A stretch of 64,000 bases of DNA. Origin: Sciurus carolinensis. Lineage: Eukaryota; Chordata; Mammalia; Rodentia; Sciuridae. Location: assembly GCF_902686445.1 (NCBI RefSeq), contig NC_062220.1:110160643-110224642 (forward strand). The letters run 5' to 3'. Shown in pieces: positions 10,445-22,275 of this stretch. The notes under the pieces were generated by a model. That model ran no database searches. It worked only from the letters and a program-made list of their open reading frames with translations, and was not told where the DNA came from. The first letter of the stretch is position 1. Every line of letters begins with the position of its first letter. A program made the translations under genes and the position numbers.

Positions 10445-13400
10445 TCAGCCTCTGATTTTTTGGGATTGGCTTATTTCATGTAGCATGGTATTATCCAATT
10501 CCAACCATTTATCTGAAAATACCATAATATTATTCTTCTTTATGACTGAATAATATTCCATTGTGCACATATACCACAGTTTCTTTATCTATTCATTTGT
10601 TGGAGGGCATCTAGTTTGGTTCTATAATGTAGCTATTGTGAATTGAGCTGCTATAGACATTGATGTGGCTGTATTACTGTAGTATGCTAATTTTAAGTCC
10701 TTTGGGTATAAACACAGCATTGGGATAACTGGGTCAAAAGGTGGGTTCTTTCCAAGTTTTCTGAGGAATCTCCAGAGGAGCCGAACCAATTTGAAACTCC
10801 ACTAGCAATGTAAAAGTATGCCTTTTTCCCCACATCCATGTCAACATCTATTATTGTTTGTGTTATTCATAATAGCCATTCTAATTGGAGTAAGATGAAA
10901 TCTTAAAGTTGCTTTAATTTGCATTTGCATAATTACTAGAGATGTTGAACACTTTTTCATATATTGATTAATCACCTGTATATCTTCTTCTATAAAGTGT
11001 CTGTCTAGTTCCTCAGTCCACTTATTGATTGTGTTCTTTGTATTTTTGGTGTAAAGTTTTGTAAGTTCTTTATAAATTTTGGAAATTAGTACTCTATCTG
11101 AAGTTCGTGTGGAAAAGATTTTCTCCCACTCTGTAGGTTCTCTTTTTACATTATTGATTGTAACCTTTGCTGAGAAAAAGCTTTTTAGTTTGAATCCATC
11201 CCATTTATTGATTCTTGCTTTGGTTTCTTGTGCTTTGGGAGTCTTGTTAAGGAAGTCTGATTCTAAACTAACATTATGAAGACTCAGGCCTACTTTGTCT
11301 TCTATTTGGTGCAGGGTCTCTGGTCTAATTCTTAAGTCCTTGATCCATTTTAAGCTGAGTTTTGTGCAGGGTGAGAAATAGAGATTTAATTTCATTTTGC
11401 TGCATATGGATTTCCAGTTTTCCCAGCACCATTTGTTGAACAGGCTATCTTTTCTCTATTGTATGTTTTGACTCCTTTGTATAGTATGACAATATTTTTA
11501 TGGGTTTGTCTCTGTGTCTTCTATTCTGTACCAGTGGTCTACCTGTCTACTTTGGTGCCAATACAATGCTGTTTTTGTAACTATCGCTCTGTAGTTTTAG
11601 TTGAAGGTCTGATATTGTGATACCTGCTTCACTCTTTCTGCTCAGGATTGTTTTGGCTATTCCAGGTTTCTTATTCTTCTAGATGAAGTTAATGATTGCT
11701 TCCTCTATTTCTATGAGGAATGTCATTAGAATTTTAATTGGAATTGCATCAAATCTGTATAGCACCTTTGATAGTATGGCCATTTTGACAATATTAATTC
11801 TGCCTATCTAAGAACATGGGAGATCTTTCTATCTTCTAAGGTTTTCTTCAATTTCCTTCTTTAGTGTTCTATAGTTTTCATTGTAGAGGTCTTTCACTTC
11901 TTTCGTTAGATTGATTCCCAAGTTTTGTTTTGTTTTGTTTTTTTGAGGCTATTGTGAATGGAATGGTTTTCCTAATTTCTCTTTCAGAGGATTCATCACT
12001 TATGAATAGAAATTCATTACATTTATGCATGTTGATTTTATATCCTGCTACTTTGCTGAATTCATTTATTTGTTGTAGAAGTTATCTAGTGGAGGTTTTT
12101 GGATCCTCTAAATACAGAATCATATCATCTGCAAATAGTGACAGCTTGAGTTCTTCTTTTCCTATTCATATTCCTTTAGTTTTTTTTGTCTGTCTGATTG
12201 CTCTGGCTAGTGTTTCAAAGACAATGTTGAATAGAAGTAGTGAAAGAGGGCATCCCTGTCTTGTTCCAGTTTTTAGAGGGAATGCTTTCAGTTTTTCTCC
12301 ATTTAGAATGATATTGGCTGTGGGCTTAGTGTAGATAGCCTTTACAATGTTGAGGTATGTTTCTACTATCCCTAATTTTTATAGTGTTTTAAGTATGAAG
12401 GAGTGCTATATTTTATGAAATGCTTTTTCAGCATCTATGAATAATCATACAATTCTTTACTTTAAGTCTACTGATGTGATGAATTATGTTTATTGACTTC
12501 CAGGTGTTGAACCAACCTTGCATCCCTGGGATAAACCCCACTTGACTACGGTGCACTATCTTTTTAAATATGTTTTTGCATGTGATTTGCCAGAATTTTG
12601 TTAAGAATTTTTGCATCTATGTTCATCAGGGATATTGGTCTAAAATGTTCTTTTCTTGATGCATCTTTGTCTGGTTTTGGTATCAGAGTGATACTAGCTT
12701 CATAGAGTAAGTTTTAAAGGGTTCCCTCCTTCTATATTTCCTGGAATACTTTGAGGAGTATTGGTACTAGTTCTTCTTTAAAGATCTTATAGAATTCAGC
12801 TGAGAATCCATCTGGTCCTGAACTTTTCTTGGTTGGTAGGGTTTTCATGGCTTCATCTATTTTGGTGCTTGAAATTGATCTGTTTAACTTGTGTATGTCT
12901 TCCTGATTCAGTTTGGGAGGATCATATATCTCTAAAAATTTGTCAATGTCTTCCATATTTTCTATTTTGTTGGAGTATACATTTCAAAGTAGCTTCTAAC
13001 TATGTTATGTGTGTCAATGATGCCTGTCATGATCTTTCCTTTTTCATCATGAATTCTTTCTCTTCATTAGTGTAGCTAAGAGTTTTATCAATTTTGTTTA
13101 CTTTTTCAAAGAACCAACTTTTTGTTTTGTCAATTCTTGGAATAGTTTCTTTTGTTTCAATTTCATTGATTTCCATCTGATTTTAATTATTTCCTCTTTT
13201 CTACTATTTCTGTGTTTTCTGTTCTTCTTTTTCTTGGGCTTTGAGACGTAATGTTAGGTCATTTAGTTGTTGACTTTTTTTTTAACGTATGAGCTCAATG
13301 CAATGAACTTTCCTTTTAGTACTGCTTTCAGAGTGTCCCAGAGATTTTGATATGTTGTGTTGTTCTTGTTTACCTCTAAGAATATTTTTATTTCCTCCTT

Positions 13401-14194
13401 AATGTCTTCTTTTATCATTGCATCGTTCAATAGTATATTAATTAGTGTCCAGGTGTAGGAGTAGTTTTTGTTTTTTATTTTATCATTGATTTCTAATTGC
13501 ATTCCATTATGGTCTGATAGAATACAAGGTAGTATCTCTATTTTTTTGTATTTACTAATGGCTCCTTTGTGGCATAGCACATGGTCTATTTTAGAGAAGG
13601 ATCCATGAGCTGCTGAGAAGAAAGTTTATTTGCTTGATGATGGATGAAATACTCAATACACGTCCATTAAGTTTATATCATTGATTTTATTATTTAGTTC
13701 TGTAGTTTCTTTGTTCACTTTCTGTTTGGAGGATTTATCCAGTGGTGAGAGCAGTGTGTTAAAGTCACCCACTATTATTGTGTTTTGGTCTATTTGATTC
13801 TTAAAATTGAGAAAAGTTTGTTTGATGTACACAGATGCTCCATTGTTTGGGGCATCAATATTTAAAATTGTTATGTCTTGCTGACTTATGGTTCCCTAAA
13901 GCAGTATGAAATGTTCTTCTTTATTCCTTCTGACTGAGGTTTGAAGTCCACTTTATCTGATATAAGAATGGAGACTCCTGCTTTTTTACTGAGTCCATGT
14001 ACATTGTATGTTTTTCCCCATCCTTTCACCTTCAGTCTGCGGATGTCTTTTTCTATGAGATGAGTCTCTTGCAGGCAGCATATTGTTGGGTCTTTCTTTT
14101 TAATCCAATCTGTCAGTCTATGTCTTTTGATTAATGAGTTTAGACCATTAACATTCAGGGTTATTATTGTGATATGATTTGTATTCCTGGTCAT
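10445..14194 (-). pseudogene. L1 ORF2 pseudogene (endonuclease / reverse transcriptase)
   Basis: ORF2p normally nicks target DNA with an APE-type endonuclease and primes reverse transcription of L1 RNA there. The start region encodes a peptide with 'TLNVNGLNS' and 'CCLQETHL' motifs (13886-14194), the RT entry motif '[11 protein letters not shown]' lies within 12732-12956, and the FADD catalytic box is at 12124-12135. The C-terminal stretch survives at 10841-11395. These islands sit in different frames separated by stops and indels, so no functional enzyme can be made. Confidence 0.9.
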
Positions 14195-14251
14195 TTTGGC
14201 TTCTTTTTGGTTTTTAACTTGAGTTGGTTTCCTCTTTGATTGACTTTTCCT

Positions 14252-15261
14252 TTAGGGTAGTTCCTCCCTTTGCTGACTTGTATTGTTTTTCACTTCCTCC
14301 TCAAGAAATATTTTGCTGAGAATGTTTTGTAGTGCAGGATTTCTATTTGTAAATTCTTTTAAGTTTTATTTTTCATGGAAATATTTTATTTCATCATCAA
14401 ATCTGAAGGGTAGTTTTGCTGGGTTAAATATTCCTGACTGGCACCCATGTTCTTTCAGAGCTTGAACTATATTATTCCAAGCCCTTCTCTTTTAGGATCT
14501 GGGCTGAGAAGTCTGCTGATACCTATATTGGTTTCCCCTTATACATAATCTGATGCTTTTTTCTTGCAAACTTTAAAATCCTATCTTTATTTTGTATGTG
14601 AGGTATTTTCATTATAATGTGCCTTGGTGTGAATCTGTTGTAATTTTGTGCATTTGGTGTTCTGTAAGTCTCTTGTATTTGATTTTCCATTTCATTCTTC
14701 AGGTTTGGGAAATTTTCTGATATTCTTTCATTGAACAGGTGGTTCATCCCTTTGGTTTGTTTTTCTGTGCTTTCCTAAATCCCAATAATTCTTAAATTTG
14801 GTCTTTTCATGATATCCCATAGTTCTTGGAGGTTCCATTCATGATTTCTTACCATCTTCTCAGTTTGGTCAACTTCATTTTCAAGATTAAATATTTTGTC
14901 TTCTTTGTCTGAGATTCTGTCTTCCATGAGATCTATTCTGTTGGTGATGCTTTCTACTGAGTTTTTAAAGTCATTTATTGTTTCTTTCTTTTCAAGTATT
15001 TCTGTTTGTTTGTTTTTTCTGAATCTCCATCTCTTTATTGAAGTGATCCTTTGCTTCCTTCATTTGCTCTTTTGTCTGTTTATTTGAGTGATCATTCATT
15101 GCCTGTATTTGCTCTCTTATCTCATCTTTTGCTTCAAAGATCATTTTAATTATTTAGATTCTAAACTCCTTTTTTGTCATTTCTACTGCCATGCTATCAT
15201 TAGATTCAATCAAAATAGCATATTGGTTTGTTAGGGAAACTTTCTTCCACTCTTTTTTCAT
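14252..15261 (-). pseudogene. L1 ORF1 pseudogene (RNA-binding chaperone)
   Basis: ORF1p coats L1 RNA as a coiled-coil trimer. The start codon at 15261 is placed by similarity to the young copies (Met-Lys-Lys opening), and the stop is at 14252-14254. The span of 1010 nt is not a multiple of three, so frame is lost; 14523-14747 keeps a readable piece containing 'PNLKNEMENQIQ'. The coiled-coil region has a single copy of the unit that is duplicated in both young L1s (see 38101 and 58003). Confidence 0.8.
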
Positions 15262-15970
15262 ACTGTTTCTTATATTCCGCTCTAGCAGTGAAGGTCTGAG
15301 GTATTGCAACTTCCCACCTGTAGGCTTATTGTGACCATGCAGGCTTTCAATACCTCTCCTTTGAAGGGAAGATCAATATTAGCAGCCCCCAATACAAACA
15401 ATATGCAGCCCTACACAAGAGAGCCCCTATAAATATGTTAACAGTATTGTAATAAACAAATAGAATGAGTTCAATTATTATCTAAAGTATAGCCAATAGG
15501 CTTGCAGTGAGCTCTACAACTTCTAGTGGTGGATAAAGAGAATGGGGAGGGGTGTAGGATCTAACTGCTAATTGTATAAGAAGTGAGTAAATAGAGGTAC
15601 CTGCTCAAGGGAAGAGTGAGAGCAGGATCAAAAGTAGTTGATGTTTAGCACAAGAAAAGGAAGAAAGAGACTCCAAGAGAATAGGTAAATTAAAGGAAAA
15701 TAGAGTGAGGAAAAAAAAGAAGAAATTAAAAATTAAAAATTAAAAAAAAAAATCTATGGTTCACAGTCATTCACCACTCAAACCTCCCTGTCCTCAGTAT
15801 TTTGATTTGACTCATCCTCAGGGATAATTCAAAAAGTCTGCACCAGCCTCAAACATGCTGGGGAGCTACAGTGAGGGCACCAAGTCTGTGAGTGGCGTGG
15901 GTGGGCGCCAAGGTCTGGAAGTGTTAGGGGGCAGGTGGGTGCTGTCTCCAGCGCCTGGACATGCAGGCAC

Positions 15971-18160
15971 CTATTATTCTTGAAGAAGGGAAAAAATGAA
16001 TTATTCACCAGCTACTAATTCCTTCCTTCTCATGACTTTAGACAGTTAAATTATGGAAGAATACTATGATACTTTTAACCCAAAGTATTAAATTTATAAA
16101 GCACAATGATTCAAGGCAGAAAATTAGAAATTAAATGAATCATAACTATAATTTATATAATAGTTTGTTATCTTAATGTCCAAAATATCACACTAAAGAA
16201 ACTTTAGAAAGTGCACATAAATTTTGACAGTTAATTCCATTTATGAAATATACTTTTAAGAAAAAAGTTCTATTTTCCAACAACACAGATGTATAATATT
16301 CACTTTGCTCTATCAAGAAGTTTACAAAAAAACTTCACCTCTATTACTAGAGGCCATGATAAATTATCCTTAATTCAAACATAGTGAAGAATACGAGTTT
16401 GGAAATAGAAGAACATGTCAGAGAAAAATATGAATTGATTTTCTTCTGTCTCAAACTTCAAAAACAATAGACTTTAGACATTAAATTACACTACTTTATA
16501 ATTTTGAGTTAATGGAATCTTGCCAAAATGCTTTAGAGACTTTCCTATTTTGGGTTATTAAAGACTAAGGATTTTTGAAATAATCAAATTGTACATCTTA
16601 GTGAAAAAGCTCTTAAAAACATGTAACAGAAAAGTATAGTGATGAATTGAATTATTATGTTCAGAAAAAGTACAATGATGTTTTAAATGTAAGGATTTTT
16701 TTAAAACATAAGACTTGGTTTTAAATTTTATGATATTTCTTCCTTTAAAATACTGTAGTTGATTAAATATTTATAGCATAAATGAATAGAGTCAAACAAT
16801 TGCCATTACTTCATTCACTGAGTATTAATTGTAATTCTCATGGTGTTAAGCATTGTTTTAGCCCTGTAGATGAAGGTGAAAAATGAAAAAATAAAATAAA
16901 ATAAAAAATAGAACCCTCTACCCATGGAGATTTCATTCTAGGAGAGATTCATATTGTATAAACAACTGAACAAATGAATTGTATGTCAAAATGCTGTTAG
17001 CACCATGGTTAAAAATAATAACACCAGGATTCTCAGGATATCAAAAGTATGAACTTACTTTTCAATTTCAAATAGAGTGATTGAAGTAGGACTCCCAAAA
17101 TGAGTTACTTGCATGAGCATAAAGAAGTACTCTTTTCCTGGCAGGGAGATAATATTTGCAAAGGTGCTGAGGTAAAATCCTGTGTGCCTTGTCCAACAGA
17201 CAATGAGGAAAACTGTGGGACTGGTGGTTGGTAAAGAGAGAGGAGAAGATTCTGGGAAGATCATTGCCAGTTGTACCTTCTTGTGAAGTTCACATGTTGA
17301 AAATTTCACAAAAGAACAACTTGAATTGACTGAGTCAGGACTACTAAAAATCTACTCCTCTACAGAAGCCAGGAGAATACTGGTAAACATTTTCAAAAAA
17401 AAAAAAAAAAACTTTTTTATAACTCTTGAAATAACTAAAGCTTTCAACATTCAGAGGAAAATTTATTCAAGTTAATTTCTGAATCTTGATAAGAACAAGG
17501 AACTTTTGGCATGTCAACTCACTATATCCTCCAGTTCTATAATATCTTTTAAAGATAAAAGCTGTGAAAACACAGGATCCATGAAAACCAGGAGCTATTG
17601 AATAAGAGAACAGGCTTAGAGTTCCTCAGCAGCCCCACCCAGAGAACTGTCCTTATTAACCTGTCTGGAAGTTCCTAAAAACTCCCTCTTGCTCTTGCAG
17701 ATCTTGAATATTTAACACTATTCACGAGTCACTTATGCAAATTGATTTTCACCTGGGTGTCTGTTGAAAAAACCTCAGCCATAAGTGTTTTACCTTGCAG
17801 GTATCTGAAGCAAAAATAACAGGACTATGAAGAAGCTGACCCAAAATAAGCAAATCAAAAGAAAATCGGAAGTTGACATTGTTGGCAGGGACATTGGAAA
17901 AGTTCTGATATATTCTCAGGACTCTAGGAGACAACAGCCATGTGCAGGACTATGTGCATACCCCCAAAAGACCCAAGAAAATCTTAATGACTCACAAGGG
18001 GCTGAACTTGAGGGTCTGTTCAGGGAAGAAAGGAGAGGGAAAACATGACTGTAAAAAGCTGTCTGGAGTATTGAAAGAGGACCTTTTCTGACTGTGGCTT
18101 CTCTATTGTAATTCAATTCTTATGCTCAGTACCCAGAGTTAGCATCAGACTTCATGGAAG
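15971..18160. other. Unassigned unique sequence
   Basis: No repeat or gene is recognised. A poly(A) run lies near 17395-17411. The plus-strand open frame 17827-18048 (73 codons) and minus-strand frame 17055-17309 (84 codons) have no family features and are taken as chance. Confidence 0.5.
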
Positions 18161-18680
18161 TTCCCAAAAAGACTGCTTCCAACTCAGATAACAATCTAGT
18201 GGAATGCCCCTGCTACCTATGCTTCCAAGAAACTGATTAGCCCAGTGTATTCCCTCAAACAACCTGTTTCAATCATTTACTCTATGAACTCACAGAACTT
18301 AAGAAAGTATGTTCTCAAGATAAGTTTTATTAGAAAGGATACCAATACTGCCAAATGGAGAGAAACTTCGGGTGAGGTGCTAAAGATTCCCAAATGAGCT
18401 TCCATACTCTCTCCTCATGGAGTAAAGGTGCATCACCCCCCTAGCACCAAACAGGGAGCTGCACTAAGCTTTTGTGCCCAGAGATTTTATTGGACAGTTG
18501 AAATGTAGACATGATTGAGTGGTTGCGAGAATGAACTCAATCTTTAGTCCTCTTTTTAACTCACTGGAAATCAGGTTTTCTCAATGCTCCAAGCTTCTAA
18601 TCACATGTGTGGTCTTTCTGGTGAACCAGACCCCTCCTGATTTATTAGCATAAAGTTGAGTATAGCACAAGGGATCATGA
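18160..18680 (-). mobile_element. Possible degraded LTR fragment
   Basis: Blocks such as 'aaggataccaatactgccaaatgg', split here as 18336-18360, then 'ggtgcatcaccc', 'agagattttattgga', and 'tggtctttctggtgaacca' resemble old ERV LTRs of mammals in order. The match is by memory and weak, and I give no family name. It could be ordinary unique DNA. Confidence 0.35.
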
Positions 18681-18694
18681 ATGAAAATGATAGT

Positions 18695-19070
18695 CTTTGA
18701 AATAGTTTGGATTTTTAATGTGCCTCAAAGTCCCATGCATAGAATCAGTCACTAGGTTGGCACTATTGGGAGATGGAAGAACCGTTAGGAAGTGAAGCCT
18801 AGTGGGAGGTCCTGCGGCCATTGTGATCATGCTCCTGAAGAGGGTAGTGGGACTCTGCCCCTTCTTCTTTCTCTCTTGATTTCTGGCCATGGGAGAGAGG
18901 TGTTGCTCACCACATGCTCCTTCCCTGACATGCTACCTCACCCCAGTCCCATTGCAATGGGACAAACTAATCATGGACAGGAACCTCCAAAACAGTGGGC
19001 CAAACTAAATATTGTTCTTGTAAAATTTAATTATATCAGATACTTCATTAGAGGAGAGCTGACTAACACA
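18695..19070 (+). mobile_element. ERVL-MaLR LTR, MT type, solo
   Basis: The order of blocks 'atagtttggattttt', 'ggcactattgggagatgg', 'agcctagtgggaggtcc', 'tgctacctcacc', 'caaaacagtgggccaaacta' and terminal 'gagctgactaacaca' matches MT/MST-class MaLR LTRs. No internal sequence flanks it. The promoter and polyadenylation functions of such LTRs are probably lost. Confidence 0.8.
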
Positions 19071-19379
19071 TTCTGTGTATTCATTAGCTTGGAACAAAGA
19101 ACAGAAAACTTCTTTATTACACAACAGTCCTGATACACAAAGAATCCTTCTACACAGGTGAGAGACTTATTAAAGAAATCTCCATCCAATCATTACCTGA
19201 CTACTAAGCTATTCATAAAGATAGTTTACTAACTACACAGAACAAATAATGAAGACTTAAGAAAATGAGTTAAAGAAAGTAACTAATCGATAAAAACAAA
19301 ATACTGGATTGGAACATTTAATTGTCAGAAATTATATTTCATATTATTTAACATATCAGTATACCTCCCTGACTTTTGT

Positions 19380-20330
19380 CTGAGCAATGATTTTTAGATT
19401 TGACTCTAAAAGTGCAGGCAACAAAAAGGAAGGAAAATGGGATTACAACAAAATAAAGAGTCCACATATAAAAGGAAATAGTTAAAAAGTGAAGAGGTAG
19501 TGTAAGGATTAAGAAAAAATATTTGCAAGTCATATATTGAGAAGATATCAATAGTCATTTATAGAAGGAAATAAAACAATTCTACGGAAAGAAAACAAGT
19601 CACTAGGTGAAGGACCTGAACAGACATTTCTCAAAGACAGGTATACCAGTATCAAATAGCGAATCTTACAAATCATTAGGAAATTAAAAATTAGTACCAC
19701 AATGAAATATCACCTTATACACATTAGAACAGTTATTGTTAAAAAGACAAAAGGTAAAGAGTGTTGGAGAAGATGTGAAGAAAAGGAAACCCTTGTAAAC
19801 TATTGGCGAGAATGCAAATTACTGAAATCATTAAGGAAAACTTCATGGAGTGTCCATAAATAATAAAAAATAGAATGATCATATGATCCAGGAATCCCAA
19901 ATACATATCCAAAAGAAATGAATCAATTTATTAAGGACAACTGAACTCCCATGTTTATTCCAGGACTATTCACAATAGTCAAGGTATGAAATCAATCTAT
20001 GTCTTCCTCAAGGGATTAGTGAATAAAGAAAATCTAGAGAAATGAAATACTATTTAGCCTTTAAAAAGGAAGAAATTATGTTATTTGTGAAAATATTGAT
20101 GGAATTGGAGAACATAATATTAAGTTAAATATGTGAAGCTTAAAGAAATAAATACTGCATGATCTCATTTATAAGAACTGTTGAAACTAATGCAGTAGAG
20201 AGTAGAGTAGAAAGCTACCTACCGAGTTATTTGGGTAGAGGAAATGGGGGCAGTGGTATTCAAAGGATAGAAAGTCTAAAATTGTGAGAAAAAATTTGAG
20301 GTTTCCTTTTTTTGTTTTATACTTTTCTTT
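19380..20330 (+). mobile_element. Ancient L1M 3' fragment
   Basis: The sequence follows the end of L1 ORF2 in order: 'gaacagacatttctcaaa', 'ggagaagatgtgaag', 'ttcacaatagtcaag', 'atactatttagcctttaaaa' and then 'gcatgatctcatttata'. Divergence is high and all frames are broken. It lies before, not after, the mid-ORF2 piece at 20.5 kb on the same strand, so the two are not one simple insertion. Confidence 0.75.
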
Positions 20331-20519
20331 TTAGAAAAATTCCACAGTAGAGTGAATAATATAGCTAAAAATTTAGCAGTGACATTTAAATATTACTTAC
20401 AGCTCTATGTAAAGAAAATAAGTGCTCCTCTTTCAGTAATGGAGAGAACAATCAGGCAACTGATTGTCAAGAATGTAGAAGATATGAAAAACACTCTTAA
20501 CCAAACAGATCTGATACAT

Positions 20520-22270
20520 ATCCTGAGGCACCCAACAAGAGGATAAACATTCATCAGAACAGAGCATATGCTATACCACAAGGCAGATTTAAGTACGTTT
20601 AGAAGAAATTAAACTATACAAAGAATGTCCTGTAAACATGATGAAATGAAATATAAATCAATAAATCAACACAAGATGTAGAAATTAAAAAATGGGAATT
20701 AACACAGTATAGAATAACAAATGGGTCCAGAATGGAATCATAATGGAAAACACGAATTATATAAATTAAAAGATAAAGCACAGCATGTCCAACTATGTGA
20801 TACAAGAAAAACAGTGATTAAAGGGAAATCTAAATCTATCAATACCTATTTTATCAAAGAAGGAAGAACCCAAATCTATAGCCTAACTTACCACATTAAG
20901 ACAGTGGAAAAAAAAAAAAAGTAAACTAAACATAAATGAAGTAAAGGAAAGAAAGAACTGGAAAAATAAGTAAAATAGAAAAAAATAGAGAAAATCAATA
21001 AAACAAAAGTTAATCATTTGAAAATGTTCATGAAATTGACAAACTTATAGCTAGAGTGACCTTGAAAAAACTGGAGAAATTGAAAATGAGGGGAAAAAAG
21101 AAACAAAGAATAAGAGTGAAAAGAAAACAAGAAAATTTAAAACATAAAAGAGATAAATAAGGGACTAGGAATACAGAGGGCTTGCCTAGTATATACAGGC
21201 CCTGGGTTTGGTCCCTAGCATAGTAAAAAATAAATAAATAAATAAATAAATAAAAATAAACAAAAAATACAGATTGGGAAGGAAGCAGTAACATATGTCT
21301 ATTTGTAGATGCATGATTTTGCACCTAAAACTCCTATAAATAGCCACAAAAAATGTTAAAATTAAAGCAGCTCAGTAAACCTCAGAATTAAAGATCAATA
21401 TTGAAAAACTCAGTTGCTTTTTATATTTGCAACAAAAATGTCTGAGTATTAAAGAAAATTTAATTTAAAATACCTTTAAAAATAATAAAATTCTTAGCAA
21501 TACATTTGACAAAAATTTGTAATATCTGTGCACTTAAAATAATAAGACATTGAAAAATTTTTTAAAAAGACTCAACTAAACTGAAAGACATTTTCAGTGT
21601 ATGGATAGGAAGACAATAATATGAGGATGGCAATACTCCCCAAAATATACAAAGGTTAATTGAAATCCCTATCAGAATACCAAATATTATTTTTGCAGAA
21701 ATAAAGAAACTTGTTCCCAAATTCATTTTTTAACAGCGACTCAAAGAGCACAGAGCATAATCCTAATAAAGAACAAAATTGGAGGACTCATACCTCCTAT
21801 TTTGAAACTTAGTATACAGGTGCTATAAACAGATTTATAACATATATAATGTTCCCTAGGACAATATGGTACTATGAAGAGAAACACATCAATGAATGGA
21901 AGAGCACCTGATATTCTGCAAATAAATCTTTACATTGATGGTCAAACAATTTTAGACAAGGATGCCAAGACAATTCAATGGATAAATAAAGCAGCTATCC
22001 ATATGCCTAATAAAGTGGCTATCCATATTCCCAATTCAATAGATAAGTGAATACTAAGCTAAACTTCTACATCCCAACATGAACAAAAACCATTTTTAAA
22101 TGAGATCACATACCTAAATATAACAACTAATGCTCTAAAACGCCCAGAAGAAAACCTAGGCATACTTCTTTCTAACCTTAGATTGGGCAATGGTTTCTTG
22201 CATATGATAACAGAAGTGTGAGAAATAAAGGAAAAAGGTATATAAACATGATTTAATCAAAATTATAAAC
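20520..22270 (+). mobile_element. Ancient L1 mid-ORF2 fragment, split by a SINE
   Basis: Bases 20520-21150 match the ORF2 region after the endonuclease ('aaaacagtgattaaaggga', 'aaattgacaaacttatagc'). Bases 21270-22270 match the RT and post-RT region ('gagcacctgatattctgc' and 'ggatgccaagacaattcaatgg' style blocks). A SINE at 21160-21262 sits between them. No frame is intact. Confidence 0.7.
21160..21262 (+). mobile_element. Diverged ID-like SINE with (AAAT)n tail
   Basis: The text 'agggcttgcctagtatatac', then 'aggccctgggtttggtccc', then an (AAAT)n tail is an ID-type body with a degraded B box. The A box is hard to see. It lies inside an old L1, so it inserted later. Confidence 0.65.
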
Positions 22271-22275
22271 TTTAT

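Larger units (their letters stand above)
10165..15970 (-). mobile_element. Near full-length, decayed L1 (older subfamily)
   Basis: In minus-strand order the element has a 5' UTR (about 15970 to 15262), ORF1 (15261 to 14252), ORF2 (14194 to about 10445), a 3' UTR and an A/T-rich tail near 10165-10190. Both ORFs carry many stops and frameshifts. The 5' UTR far from ORF1 does not resemble the GC-rich, YY1-starting 5' UTR of the young copies at 37 and 57 kb, while the last bases before ORF1 do. I could not find a clear target-site duplication, as expected for an old copy. Confidence 0.9.

Noticed and set aside
21730..21760. Source of the L1-A transduction tag ('ctcaaagagcacagagca' resembles it)
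   Set aside because: The match is imperfect, lies inside an ancient L1 and is not preceded by a young L1 tail; likely coincidence.
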